The translations under genes were made by a program, and so were the position numbers. From assembly GCA_963732405.1 (NCBI GenBank), contig CAVSZG010000006.1, positions 930,001 to 994,000 of the forward strand: a stretch of 64,000 bases of DNA. The letters are read 5' to 3'. This DNA is from JAUIAI01 sp963732405. Its GTDB lineage: Bacteria > Pseudomonadota > Gammaproteobacteria > Burkholderiales > Burkholderiaceae_E. Shown here in pieces: positions 37,617 to 47,073 of the stretch. The stretch's first letter is position 1, and each line of letters opens with the position of its first letter. The notes beneath the pieces are model-generated. The model saw only the letters and a program-made list of their open reading frames with translations. It was not told where the DNA came from and made no database searches.

Positions 37617-38585
37617 TCAGCGAGCCTGTGGTGCGGGTGAACCGCGGGTGAAGCGGATATCGGCCTGGCGGCGGAACTCGCTGGGCGTCATGCCTTTGAT
37701 CTCGAGGAAGCGACGATTGAAGTTGGCGACATTGTTGAAACCGACCTGATAACAGATATCGGTCACCAGATGCTCGCTCTGCATGAGCAGGTGGCAGGCG
37801 CTGTTGACCCGCACCCGGTTGACGAAATCGGTGAACGTATTGCCGGTGGCGCGCTTGAAAAAGCGACTGAACCGGCTCTCGGTCATGCCCAGTTCGAGCG
37901 CAATGTCCGACATGGCCAATGGATCGGCCAGATTCTCGGTAATGCGCTGGACCACTTCGTTGATCCGGTCGGTTTCTGACTCGCTCGCTGCGCTGATTTC
38001 GCCCTGTATCCTGACGCTGGACAGCAGTTGATAGTCATGACAACGGGCCAGTTCGCCGAGCAATTCAAAGAACAGGCCCGCCCTTTGCAGGCCACGGGCA
38101 TGACGGATAGCCGTCCAGAGGCTGGCGGTCAGATCCGAGAGACCGAAAAATTCGATGCCGTGCTGGGATCGATCGAGCAGGGGGATCACCTCTTGCAACT
38201 CGGGGATATGCTCAGCCGCCTGCGCAATGGGATCATGTTGAAACTGGATGACCCGGTCGCGGCCGTCGACGCCGGTGGACGGCGCATCCAGGGAGATCCA
38301 GTTGTGAGGCAGGCGGGGGCCGCAAAGGACCAGGTGTCCGGGACGAAACGGTCCGATCCAGTCGCCCACGAAGGCCTTGCCCGACGACTCGGTGATCAGG
38401 TGCAGTTCGTATTCTTCATGGAAATGCCAGCGGACCAGCGGGCTGGGAAAACCATGTTCCAGGCAACGCACGAAGCCCGCATGCTCGGGCGGATCATAGC
38501 CGAGCGCCGGGGACCGGACGTAGTCCCGTTCCTGTTCGGGCTGGCGACGGCGTGGCAGGGCGCGTGACTCGGGCGTTTTGCTCAT
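37617..38585 (-). CDS. AraC-family transcriptional regulator
   Basis: A 322-residue regulator with an N-terminal cupin-like effector domain (WHFHEEYELHLITESSGKAF) and a C-terminal pair of helix-turn-helix motifs (MSDIALELGMTESRFSRFFK and VTDICYQVGFNNVANFNRRF). It probably senses the sugar alcohol or a product and activates the surrounding operon. It lies inside the operon between the SDR and xylulokinase genes, so it would be autoregulated. Confidence 0.93.
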   Translation of the reverse strand: MSKTPESRALPRRRQPEQERDYVRSPALGYDPPEHAGFVRCLEHGFPSPLVRWHFHEEYELHLITESSGKAFVGDWIGPFRPGHLVLCGPRLPHNWISLDAPSTGVDGRDRVIQFQHDPIAQAAEHIPELQEVIPLLDRSQHGIEFFGLSDLTASLWTAIRHARGLQRAGLFFELLGELARCHDYQLLSSVRIQGEISAASESETDRINEVVQRITENLADPLAMSDIALELGMTESRFSRFFKRATGNTFTDFVNRVRVNSACHLLMQSEHLVTDICYQVGFNNVANFNRRFLEIKGMTPSEFRRQADIRFTRGSPAPQAR

Positions 38586-38597
38586 GTCACTGCCAGC

Positions 38598-39422
38598 TTA
38601 GCTCATCACATTGCCGCCGTCGACATTCAGGGTTTGAGCCGTGATGTAGCGGGCTGCATCGCTGGCCAGAAACAGTGCGGCGCCCGCAATGTCATCGGGC
38701 TGACCCATTCGGCCCAGCGGCACCGCCAGGCCGACCGCCCGCTTTTTCTCACCCACGGCCAGCCCTTCGGCCCGGGCAAACTGGCGGTCCACTTCGTCCC
38801 ACATCGGGGTATCGACCACCCCGGGGGCGATCGCATTGACCCGGATGCCGTGCGGGGCCATGGCCAGCGCCGCACTCTGGGTGTAACTGATGACGGCCGC
38901 CTTGGTGGCGCAGTAATGGGCCACCAGTGCCTCGCCGCGCCGACCGGCCTGGGACGCCATGTTGATGACAGCCGCGTCGGTCGTTCGGGCCGCCACCATG
39001 GATCGCAACACCGCCTGCATGGTGAAAAACATGGCCTTGACGTTCACGGTGAACAGCCGGTCGAAGGACGCCTCGTCCGCATCCAGCAGCGGGGCGAGTT
39101 CGAATACAGCCGCATTGTTGAACAAGGTATGGATGGCGCCATGGCGGCGCTGAGCGCTGGCCGTGAGCTCGCCGGGGAACCCGGATTCGGTGAGATCGCC
39201 GGCAATGTACTGCACCGCATCCGGATGCTGCTGCATCAATCGAGCCAGGTCGGCGGACGGTGCCGCAGGGCGATCATTGATCGTGCAGCGTGCGCCGGCG
39301 CGCACGAAGGCGGCGGCGACGGCGAGCCCTATGCCGCCACCGGCGCCAGTCAGCAACACATGACGGCTCGGGGTGTTGTCGGTCGCCGGAGCGGCATCAG
39401 ACTGATTGTTGTGGCTGCTCAT
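38598..39422 (-). CDS. SDR-family polyol dehydrogenase
   Basis: A 274-residue short-chain dehydrogenase with the cofactor loop LLTGAGGGIGLAVAAAFVRA, NNAAVFELAPLL and the catalytic region NMASQAGRRGEALVAHYCATK containing Ser, Tyr and Lys. It resembles sorbitol/L-iditol 2-dehydrogenases and ribitol-type enzymes found next to SmoEFGK transporters. It overlaps the long-chain polyol dehydrogenase gene by four bases. Substrate assignment within polyols is an inference from position. Confidence 0.9.
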   Translation of the reverse strand: MSSHNNQSDAAPATDNTPSRHVLLTGAGGGIGLAVAAAFVRAGARCTINDRPAAPSADLARLMQQHPDAVQYIAGDLTESGFPGELTASAQRRHGAIHTLFNNAAVFELAPLLDADEASFDRLFTVNVKAMFFTMQAVLRSMVAARTTDAAVINMASQAGRRGEALVAHYCATKAAVISYTQSAALAMAPHGIRVNAIAPGVVDTPMWDEVDRQFARAEGLAVGEKKRAVGLAVPLGRMGQPDDIAGAALFLASDAARYITAQTLNVDGGNVMS

Positions 39423-40924
39423 GCGGGTGTCTTCCGGTTGCGGGTTGCCAGAAAGGCTTCAACCCGGGCATGGGCCGCGCGGATCGCCGCGACCAGGGCG
39501 GGTGAGGCGACCAGGTCACCCCAAAGCCCAGGGTCGGCACAAAAGGCGGCAATCGGGTCATCAGCCGCGCAGATCCCGTGCGCGACCTGCGGATCCATGC
39601 TCTGGTCGGCGTATTCATATGGCAGGGTCTGAACATGCCAGCGCTGCAGAAAGCTCAGGAACAGGGCTGGTACGAGCGATGAACTGACGATTGATTCGCC
39701 GCGCGCCAGTCGCTCGCGAATCGTAGGGGCAAGAAAGCCGGCGATCTTGGCAAAGCCGTCCATCGCGACCCGCTGATTGGTGTCGCGGATCGCCTCGTTG
39801 CCGAATCGGTCGAGCACAACATCCCGATAGCGGGCCAGATCGATCGGACTGGGTGACTGCGGACGGTCCAGACACGGCATGACATCGTCGGTGACGTAGT
39901 CAAAAGCCATCTGCCGGATCGCCGGGTCCCGCGTGCCCTCATGAATGTAGGTCATGCCCACCAGGGTACCGGCCCAGGCGATGCAACTGTGGCTCGCATT
40001 CAGGATGCGGATCTTGGCTTCTTCATAGGGCGCCACTGACTGCACGAGAGTCACGTCGACACGCTCCCAGGCGGGGCGGCCCGCTGCAAAGTCATCTTCG
40101 ATCACCCACTGGATAAAGCTCTCGGCCGTGACCGGCACCGGATCGTCAACACCGGTCGCCTCGAGGACACGTTGACGCAGGGCTGGTGGCGGCCGTGGCG
40201 TGATCCGATCGACCATCGCGCACGGGCAGGTGGTGTTCGAGCGGATCCATGTCGACAGGGCCATATCGCCGGTGCGATCCACGAACTCGAGCAAGCCGGC
40301 GCGCAGCCGGGTGCCGTTGTGGCGCAGGTTGTCGCAGTTCAGCAGCGTGACCGGGCCGGCATCGGCCAGCATCCGTGCGCGCAGAATCAGTTGCAGCGCG
40401 CCGTAGATGGTGGCACCCGCTTCGCCCGTGGCTGGCGTCGGCACTGCGGGTCCGGCCTGGGGTGCGCGGGCACGTTCCAGATCGCGCAGCAACGCCGGGC
40501 TGCTCCAGTCCAGGCTGTCATCGGGCGCGAGGTAATAACCGGCTTCGGTGACGGTAAAGGAGATGATGCGCGTGAGCGCGGCCGAGCCGACGGCCGTCAG
40601 TGCCGTAAAGTTGTCCTGCCAGGGCAGCACGGCCGCGATGGCCGTGATGCGTTCATAGGTCGTGACGCCCTCTGGCGAGACGGTTTCGAGGGTGTATTGA
40701 CCGTGCTGGGTGCGCAAGGCTTCCAGAACCTGCGGTGCATCGGGGCGGATATTGGCGCCGATGATCGCCCAAGAACGATCGCCCTGCGCCAGCAGGCGTT
40801 GCAGGTAGACGGCCTGATGGGCCCGATGAAATGCACCCAGGCCAAGGTGCAGGATCAATCGACGGGACTGGCCGGCCGCCTCGGTCAGTACCGCATCGGC
40901 AACGGGGTCGATCGCCGGCTTCAT
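39419..40924 (-). CDS. D-arabinitol/mannitol-type long-chain polyol dehydrogenase
   Basis: A 501-residue member of the mannitol dehydrogenase family (also called polyol-specific long-chain dehydrogenases). It opens LILHLGLGAFHRAHQAVYLQ, the family cofactor-binding region, and contains the catalytic-domain segment AKIRILNASHSCIAWAGTL with the conserved Lys-x-x-x-x-Asn-x-x-His. The nearby xylulokinase favours D-arabinitol 4-dehydrogenase (giving D-xylulose) over mannitol 2-dehydrogenase (giving fructose), but this is an inference. It overlaps both neighbours by four bases. Confidence 0.87.
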   Translation of the reverse strand: MKPAIDPVADAVLTEAAGQSRRLILHLGLGAFHRAHQAVYLQRLLAQGDRSWAIIGANIRPDAPQVLEALRTQHGQYTLETVSPEGVTTYERITAIAAVLPWQDNFTALTAVGSAALTRIISFTVTEAGYYLAPDDSLDWSSPALLRDLERARAPQAGPAVPTPATGEAGATIYGALQLILRARMLADAGPVTLLNCDNLRHNGTRLRAGLLEFVDRTGDMALSTWIRSNTTCPCAMVDRITPRPPPALRQRVLEATGVDDPVPVTAESFIQWVIEDDFAAGRPAWERVDVTLVQSVAPYEEAKIRILNASHSCIAWAGTLVGMTYIHEGTRDPAIRQMAFDYVTDDVMPCLDRPQSPSPIDLARYRDVVLDRFGNEAIRDTNQRVAMDGFAKIAGFLAPTIRERLARGESIVSSSLVPALFLSFLQRWHVQTLPYEYADQSMDPQVAHGICAADDPIAAFCADPGLWGDLVASPALVAAIRAAHARVEAFLATRNRKTPA

Positions 40925-41985
40925 CGGGCGGCCGTCGCCAGGTTCGAGCCGATCGCCTGCCCGCTCCGATCGAACAGATGAACCAACTGCGAGTCGATCG
41001 TCACCTTGACCGCGTCGCCGGCCTGCAGCGGCGTGCGTTCATTCTGCCGGGCGATCAGCGGAACGCCGCCCACGTCGACATGGATCAGGGTGTCGGCACC
41101 CAGCGCCTCGATCAGGTCAACCCGACCCGGCACCGAGGGGCCGGCGCCCGGCGCGGCATCCGATCGGACTTGCAGCCCTTCGGGTCGCACGCCCAGGTAA
41201 CCGTCGGCCGGCAGACGTCCGCCGGTCTGCGCGGCAAACGCCGGGACGGCGCTGGCTTGGACCAGATTCATCGACGGCATGCCGATGAACTGGGCGACGA
41301 AGCGGTTGGCGGGACGGTCGTAGAGTTCCAGTGGCGTGCCGACCTGTTCGATCAATCCATCCTTGAGCACCACCACCCGGTCGGCCAGTGTCATGGCTTC
41401 GACCTGATCATGGGTTACATAGATCGTGGTCGCCTGCAACGATCGATGCAGCTTCAGAATTTCCACCCGCGTGCTGCCGCGCAAGGCTGCATCGAGGTTG
41501 GACAGCGGCTCGTCGAACAGAAACGCCTTCGGATCACGCACGATGGCCCTGCCGATCGCCACCCGTTGACGCTGACCGCCCGACAACTCCTTGGGCGTGC
41601 GGTCCAGGTAACGGGTCAGATCGAGTGTTCTGGCCGCCAGATCCACCTTGCGCTGAATCTCGCCGCGGTCCACGCCCGCCAGCTTCAGCGCGAACGACAT
41701 ATTGTCGAACACGGTCATATGCGGATACAGGGCATAACTCTGGAACACCATCGCCAGGTCGCGTTTGCCCGACGACACCTGGGTGATGTCCCGCCCGTCC
41801 AGGGTGAGTTTGCCGGCCGAGATGGTCTCCAGACCGGCGATCAGGCGCAACAGCGTCGATTTGCCGCAGCCCGAGGGGCCGACGAAGACGATGAATTCGC
41901 CCTTTTCAATGGCGAGATTCACGCCGCGAATCACATCCACCGAGCCGAAGCTCTTGCGGATTCCATCCAGTTCGAGATAGGCCAT
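40921..41985 (-). CDS. smoK: Polyol ABC transporter ATP-binding protein (MalK/SmoK type)
   Basis: A 354-residue ABC ATPase of the MalK/UgpC family. Walker A is GPSGCGKSTLLRLIAG, the signature motif ELSGGQRQRVAIGRA, Walker B AFLFDEPLSNLD, and the switch His lies in TTIYVTHDQVEAM. The C-terminal beta-rich regulatory domain (YLGVRPEGLQV) is complete. It powers the two permeases upstream. It may also serve the second ABC system nearby, which has no ATPase of its own. Confidence 0.95.
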   Translation of the reverse strand: MAYLELDGIRKSFGSVDVIRGVNLAIEKGEFIVFVGPSGCGKSTLLRLIAGLETISAGKLTLDGRDITQVSSGKRDLAMVFQSYALYPHMTVFDNMSFALKLAGVDRGEIQRKVDLAARTLDLTRYLDRTPKELSGGQRQRVAIGRAIVRDPKAFLFDEPLSNLDAALRGSTRVEILKLHRSLQATTIYVTHDQVEAMTLADRVVVLKDGLIEQVGTPLELYDRPANRFVAQFIGMPSMNLVQASAVPAFAAQTGGRLPADGYLGVRPEGLQVRSDAAPGAGPSVPGRVDLIEALGADTLIHVDVGGVPLIARQNERTPLQAGDAVKVTIDSQLVHLFDRSGQAIGSNLATAAR

Positions 41986-42059
41986 GAGTGGTGGCTCCGA
42001 TGACGGTCAGTTGCGGTGGCTTGGGCGGCGGGTCTGGTCGCGTGAAACGGCTGGCCGAT

Positions 42060-42881
42060 TCACTTGACCGCGCCGAAGGTCAGGCCCTGGACGAGTTGTT
42101 TCTGGCTGAACCATCCAAACACGACGATGGGTGCGATCGCCAGTAACGAGGCGGCCGACAGCTTGGCCCAGAACAGGCCCTCAGGGCTTGAATACGAGGC
42201 GATCAGCGACACCAGGGTGCCGGCATTCGCGGAGGTCAGGTTCAGCGCCCAGAATGCCTCGTTCCAGCTCAGCACCAGGCAGAGCAGGCCGGTGGACGCG
42301 ATCCCGCCGACCGACAATGGCAGCACCACGCGGCGGAACTCGCTCCAGATCGTTGCGCCATCCATGCGGGCCGCTTCGAGAATCTCGGGCGGAATATCCT
42401 TGTAGACCGAATAGAGCATCCAGACCATGATCGGCAGGTTCGACAACATGAACACGATCGTCAGCGTGGGCAGGGTGTCGAGCATGCCCGCGGTCTGGGC
42501 GATCACATAGATAGGGATGAGGGCGCCGACCGCCGGCATCATCTTGGTGGACAGCATCCACATCAGGATGTCGCGGGTGGCCCGGGTTCGGAAAAACGCC
42601 ATCGAGTAGGCCGCCGGCACTGCAATGGCCAGGCCGAGCAGGGTCGAGCCGACGCTGGTGATGATCGAATTGCGGGCGAACAGCAGATAATTGCTGCGGC
42701 TCTGCACTTCGGTGAAGTTTTCCAGCGTTGGTTCGAAGAACAGCAGCGGCGGAACAGCGATCGCCTGCAGTTCGGTCTTGAAGGCGGTCAGGAACAACCA
42801 GCCCAGCGGAAAGAAGATGATCAAAGCCACGAGCCATGATCCTATCGCCCGCAACGCGGTCAACCAGGTGTTCTCATTCAT
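42060..42881 (-). CDS. smoG: Polyol ABC transporter permease (SmoG type)
   Basis: A 273-residue inner-membrane permease of the MalG group with about six helices (SWLVALIIFFPLGWLFLTAF, SIITSVGSTLLGLAIAVPAA, LLAIAPIVVFGWFSQ). The EAA loop that contacts the ATPase reads EILEAARMDGATIWSEFRRV. The Met at 42881 was chosen over an upstream one, since the earlier residues look like leader sequence. It lies between the ATPase gene and the second permease gene. Confidence 0.92.
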   Translation of the reverse strand: MNENTWLTALRAIGSWLVALIIFFPLGWLFLTAFKTELQAIAVPPLLFFEPTLENFTEVQSRSNYLLFARNSIITSVGSTLLGLAIAVPAAYSMAFFRTRATRDILMWMLSTKMMPAVGALIPIYVIAQTAGMLDTLPTLTIVFMLSNLPIMVWMLYSVYKDIPPEILEAARMDGATIWSEFRRVVLPLSVGGIASTGLLCLVLSWNEAFWALNLTSANAGTLVSLIASYSSPEGLFWAKLSAASLLAIAPIVVFGWFSQKQLVQGLTFGAVK

Positions 42882-42973
42882 CTGTTCGATTCCTCTGGCA
42901 GTGCTGAGGCGAACCAGACCGGCCACCCGGGCGCGCACAAACCGACACGCGCCAGGTGATCGGGCAGGCCGAA

Positions 42974-43831
42974 TCAATCAAGGTTCTTCCCGACGATCCT
43001 GATCAGAAAGATCGCCACGATATTGGCGAACACGATCGCGAACAATGCGCCCGCGGAGGCAACGCCCACATCGAAATTGAGCAATGATTGCTTATAGACC
43101 AGATAGGTCAGGTTGGTGCTGGCATTGCCAGGCCCGCCGCCGGTGGTAATGGCAATTTCGGCGAAGATGCTCAGCAGGAAGATCATCTCGATCATGATGA
43201 CCACGGCCATCGGTCGCGCCAGATGGGGAACGATCAGGTAACGCAGGCGCTGCAAGGCATTGGCCCCATCCATGCGGGCCGCTTCCATCTGTTCATGATC
43301 CAGCGACTGCAGAGACGTGATGAAGATCAGGCAGGCAAATGGCAGCCACTGCCAGGACACCATGATGATCACCGAGAACAGTGGCAGGTCGCTCATCCAG
43401 TCGATCGGCGTGGCCCCGAAAAAATTCCAGACGCTGGCCAGCACGCCATAGATCGGATTCATCATCATGTGCTTCCAGAGCAGCGCATTCACCGTGGGCA
43501 TGACGAAGAACGGTGAAATCAGCAGCACCCGGACGATCCCCCGACCGAAAAACGGTTCGTTGATCAGCAGCGCCAGCAACACCCCCAGCACCACGGTGAT
43601 GAGGATGACGCTGCCGATCAGCAACAGCGTGTTGCCGACCGACGGCCAGAAGTCGGGGTCGGTGATGAAGTACTGGAAGTTCTCCAGCCCGACAAAGGGT
43701 CGTTCGCCTGGCTGCAGCAGGTTGTAGTTGACCACCGAGAACCAGATGGTCATACCCAGCGGCAACAGCATCCAGACCAGCAGGGCTGCTACCGCAGGGC
43801 TCATCAACAGCCGGGGAACGAGGCGGTTCAT
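42974..43831 (-). CDS. smoF: Polyol ABC transporter permease (SmoF type)
   Basis: A 285-residue permease of the MalF group. Hydrophobic spans include VAALLVWMLLPLGMTIWFSV, LIGSVILITVVLGVLLALLI and FAIVFANIVAIFLIRIVG. The EAA loop is QMEAARMDGANALQRLRYLI. It pairs with the SmoG-type permease to form the channel. The gene begins 12 bases after the binding-protein gene. Confidence 0.93.
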   Translation of the reverse strand: MNRLVPRLLMSPAVAALLVWMLLPLGMTIWFSVVNYNLLQPGERPFVGLENFQYFITDPDFWPSVGNTLLLIGSVILITVVLGVLLALLINEPFFGRGIVRVLLISPFFVMPTVNALLWKHMMMNPIYGVLASVWNFFGATPIDWMSDLPLFSVIIMVSWQWLPFACLIFITSLQSLDHEQMEAARMDGANALQRLRYLIVPHLARPMAVVIMIEMIFLLSIFAEIAITTGGGPGNASTNLTYLVYKQSLLNFDVGVASAGALFAIVFANIVAIFLIRIVGKNLD

Positions 43832-43843
43832 GGCGGCTGCGTC

Positions 43844-45157
43844 CTATTTCAGATAACCGGCGCGGCGCATGGTCCGCTCGGTGGCCGTCTGGGCGGTCTC
43901 CAGCGCCTTGTCCACCGGAACCTTGTTGGCCAGTGCGGCACTCATCTGCTGACCCACGTTCAGGCCGATCGCCTGAAACTCGGGAATCGCCGCGAACTGC
44001 ACGCCGACATACGGACTCTTGGGCAGCGTGCTGTCGTTGGGATTGGCCGAATCGATGGCCATCTTTTCGGCGGTAGCGAACACGGCCGCCTTCTGGAAAT
44101 CAGGCGATGCATAGGTCGATTTGCGCGTGCCGGTGGGTACGGCACCCCAGCCGTTTTCCTTGGCCACCAGCGAGATGTAGTCTTTGGACGTTGCCCAGAG
44201 CACGAACTTCTCCGCAGCTTCGACCTTGGTTGAACTGGCGGGAATGCCCAGTGCCCAGGCCCACAGCCAGTTGGCTCCCTTGGGTGTCACGCCCACGGGT
44301 GCCTGGGCAAACGCCACCTTGTCGGCCACCTTCGACTGCTTGGGGTCCGCGATGAACGACGCGGCGATGGTTGCATCAACCCAGGCGCCACACTTGCCTT
44401 CGTTGAACAGCGCGAGATTCTCGTTGAAGCTGTTCGCTGAGGCGCCGGGCGGGCCGTAGTCGTTGAGCATCTTCACATAGAAGTTGACGGCGTCCTTCCA
44501 GGGCTTGGAATCGAGCTGCGGCTTCCAGTTCATGTCGAACCACTGGCCACCGAAGGTATTGACCAGGGTGCTCAGGAAGGCCATGTTGTCGCCCCAGCCG
44601 GGTTTGCCACGCAGGCACATGCCATACAGGCCGTTGGCCGGGTCGTGGACCTTGGCCGCGTAAGCCAGCACGTCATTCCAGGTCGGCCGTTCCGCAATCT
44701 TGATCCCGGCCTTGTCGGCCAGATCCTTGCGGTACATGAGCATCGAGCTCTCGCCGTAGAAGGGCGCCGCATACAGCTTGCCCTCCACCGACAGGCCGTT
44801 GCGAATAGCCGGCAGCATGTCGTCGATGTCATAGGTGGCATCGGTCTTGATTTCCCTGAGCCAGCCCTGCTTGCCCCAGATCGGCGTTTCATACATGCCG
44901 ATCGTCATCACGTCGAACTGGCCGCCCTTGGTGGCGATGTCGGTGGTCACCCGCTGGCGCAGCACGCCTTCCTCGAGCACCACCCATTTGAGTTTGATGT
45001 CCGGATTGGCCTTCTCAAAATGAGGCGAGAGTTTCTGCATCTCGATCATGTGCCCATTGTTGACCGTCGCAATCACGAGGTCGGTCTGCGCTTGGGCGGT
45101 GGCAGCGGTGGTGCCGGCAAGGGCGAGTGTCAGGCCGGCTGTCATCAGGCGTTTCAT
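43844..45157 (-). CDS. smoE: Polyol ABC transporter substrate-binding protein (SmoE type)
   Basis: A 437-residue periplasmic solute-binding protein with a clear signal peptide (LMTAGLTLALAGTTAATAQA, cleaved near AQA). The mature part begins TDLVIATVNNGHMIEMQKLS and includes LPKSPYVGVQFAAIPEFQAI, typical for sorbitol/mannitol-binding proteins. It is the first gene of the operon. GGAG at 45167-45170 lies nine bases before the ATG, and a group II intron begins immediately upstream of that site, which separates the gene from its original promoter. Confidence 0.94.
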   Translation of the reverse strand: MKRLMTAGLTLALAGTTAATAQAQTDLVIATVNNGHMIEMQKLSPHFEKANPDIKLKWVVLEEGVLRQRVTTDIATKGGQFDVMTIGMYETPIWGKQGWLREIKTDATYDIDDMLPAIRNGLSVEGKLYAAPFYGESSMLMYRKDLADKAGIKIAERPTWNDVLAYAAKVHDPANGLYGMCLRGKPGWGDNMAFLSTLVNTFGGQWFDMNWKPQLDSKPWKDAVNFYVKMLNDYGPPGASANSFNENLALFNEGKCGAWVDATIAASFIADPKQSKVADKVAFAQAPVGVTPKGANWLWAWALGIPASSTKVEAAEKFVLWATSKDYISLVAKENGWGAVPTGTRKSTYASPDFQKAAVFATAEKMAIDSANPNDSTLPKSPYVGVQFAAIPEFQAIGLNVGQQMSAALANKVPVDKALETAQTATERTMRRAGYLK

Positions 45158-45166
45158 CGCGTGTGT

Positions 45167-45170
45167 CTCC
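45167..45170 (-). promoter_or_regulatory. Ribosome binding site of smoE abutting the intron junction
   Basis: GGAG on the minus strand, nine bases before the smoE ATG. The predicted intron 5' end is the next base (45171), so the core of the binding site is kept but all further leader sequence has been replaced. Confidence 0.75.
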
Positions 45171-45564
45171 GTGCGCCGGTCAAAACCGGCAAGGTGTTGT
45201 GAATGGAAGTTTCATACGTTGAAGGTTTAGCCAGCCACGACGGCCCCGAGTCATGCGAGTGCATCCGTGAGGGTGTAGGCGAAGCGTTGACAGGGGTACG
45301 TGTGGGCCGGGTATTGAGCCGCGAAATATATGCCCCATGCCGCAAGGCGTGGGTGGTCCGGGGTGCCGAGGCCGTGGAGACATGCCGAAGGCCACACTGG
45401 CGCTGCCGCATAGGCGAGGCAGCGCTGGACCCCGCGCGGTCAGAGACCCCGTGCACGCACGGATGCACCTTGTTCGGGAACCGGGAGATCCCGTCACCTT
45501 CTGCGCTCCGCCGGGAGGCGGGCAAGTGCGCAGAGCGCATCGTGAAGCCTGTGGGCGCACGACG

Positions 45565-47073
45565 ATGAGCAATCGGGGCGGGAAGTCGGACTGCTGCGTA
45601 GTACCGCAGAAACTGCCGAACAAAGCGGCGGGGGAAGTTCCCGCGGCGGCGGAGGCGGTGGAGGGAAGGCGGCAGGCCAAGGGCAATGCGGTTGCAGCGC
45701 GCATGTCCCGCAGATCGATGCGGGTCTATGACATGGGAACGGCGCTCAACGGCATACGTCAGACGGCAAAAGGCAGACGCGATGCGAAGTTCACCTCGCT
45801 GATGCACCACATCTACCAAACCGACCGACTGCGCGCGGCATATCACGCGCTCAGGCGCGATGCGGCGCCCGGCGTGGACGGCCAGACGTGGCAGTCGTAC
45901 GGGCTCGATCTGGAAGCAAGGCTTGTGGATCTGTCCGATCGGCTCGCCCGAGGGGGCTACCGGCCCCAGCCTGTGCGGCGTGTGTACATCGACAAGCCCG
46001 ACGGGAGCCAACGCCCGCTGGGCGTGCCGGCGCTGGAGGACAAACTGGTCCAACGCGCCACGGTCGATGTGCTCAACGCGATCTACGAGCAGGACTTCAT
46101 CGGGTTCAGCTACGGCTTTCGGCCCGGCAAAAGCGCACACGATGCGCTCGATGCCGTGGTGGTGGGGATGGGCAGCAGATATGTGAACTGGATTCTCGAT
46201 GCGGACATCAGCAAGTTCTTCGACACGATCGATCACGACTGGCTGATACGGTTCATCGAGCACCGGGTTGCCGATGCGCGCGTGGTGCGGCTGATCAAGA
46301 AGTGGCTGCACGCGGGCGTGCTGCAAGAGGGACGGCTCGAGCACAGTGAGTTGGGAACGGTGCAAGGCGGCAGCATCAGTCCGCTGCTGGCCAACATCTA
46401 CCTGCACTACGTGTTCGATCAGTGGGTGAAACAGTGGCGGGCTCGCCATGCCCGAGGTGACGTGATCGTCGTGCGTTACGCCGATGATTGGGTTGCCGGC
46501 TTCCGGTTCCGTGACGACGCCGAGCGCTTTGCGCGCGACGTGAAGGCACGGCTGCAGGAGTTCGGGCTGAAGCTGCACCCCGAGAAGACGCGACTGATCG
46601 AGTTCGGGCCATTTGCCCGAGGCAACATCGCGCGTCGAGGAAAGGGCAAGCCGCAAACGTTCGACTTCCTTGGCTTCACGCATTGCTGCGGCAAGACGCG
46701 ACAGGGGAAGTTCATCGTGCTGCGGCTCACCAGTGCGAAACGACTGCGGGGCAAGCTCGCAGCGCTCAAGGTCGAACTCAGACGACGCATGCACGTGCCC
46801 ATCGGCGAGCAGGGCCGTTACCTGCGCGCCGTGGTCATCGGGCACACGCGCTACTACGGCGTGCCGATGAACGGGGCCCGCCTGAGAACATTCCGTCATC
46901 AGGTCGCCCGGCTTTGGCACCGCACGATGTGCCGCCGCAGCCAAACGGGCTTCGTGACGTGGCGTCGAATGTACCGGCTGATCCATCACTGGCTACCTTC
47001 TCCTCGCATCTGTCACCCTTACCCCAACCAGCGTCTGAGCGTCACGACCCGAGGCAGGAGCCGTGTGCGGTAA
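45565..47073 (+). CDS. ltrA: Group II intron reverse transcriptase/maturase
   Basis: A 502-residue intron-encoded protein. The N-terminus MSNRGGKSDCCVVPQKLPNK is a common start in this lineage. Reverse transcriptase blocks include YIDKPDGSQRPLGVPALEDK, FSYGFRPGKSAHDALD, LDADISKFFDTIDHDWL, GTVQGGSISPLLANIYLHY and the catalytic VRYADDWVAGF. The C-terminal maturase part contains HTRYYGVPMNGARLRTF. No HNH endonuclease domain was seen. The open frame extends upstream to 45337 but that part is ribozyme sequence. The gene looks intact, so the intron may still be mobile. Confidence 0.93.
   Translation: MSNRGGKSDCCVVPQKLPNKAAGEVPAAAEAVEGRRQAKGNAVAARMSRRSMRVYDMGTALNGIRQTAKGRRDAKFTSLMHHIYQTDRLRAAYHALRRDAAPGVDGQTWQSYGLDLEARLVDLSDRLARGGYRPQPVRRVYIDKPDGSQRPLGVPALEDKLVQRATVDVLNAIYEQDFIGFSYGFRPGKSAHDALDAVVVGMGSRYVNWILDADISKFFDTIDHDWLIRFIEHRVADARVVRLIKKWLHAGVLQEGRLEHSELGTVQGGSISPLLANIYLHYVFDQWVKQWRARHARGDVIVVRYADDWVAGFRFRDDAERFARDVKARLQEFGLKLHPEKTRLIEFGPFARGNIARRGKGKPQTFDFLGFTHCCGKTRQGKFIVLRLTSAKRLRGKLAALKVELRRRMHVPIGEQGRYLRAVVIGHTRYYGVPMNGARLRTFRHQVARLWHRTMCRRSQTGFVTWRRMYRLIHHWLPSPRICHPYPNQRLSVTTRGRSRVR

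Noticed and set aside
45203..45568. 121-codon open frame (MEVSYVEGLASHDGPESC...) at the beginning of the second intron
   Set aside because: It covers the conserved ribozyme leader of the group II intron; similar frames occur as annotation artefacts in the same intron lineage.
45154..46989. 611-codon antisense open frame across the second intron
   Set aside because: It is the complement of the reverse transcriptase gene in high-GC sequence and shows no domain.
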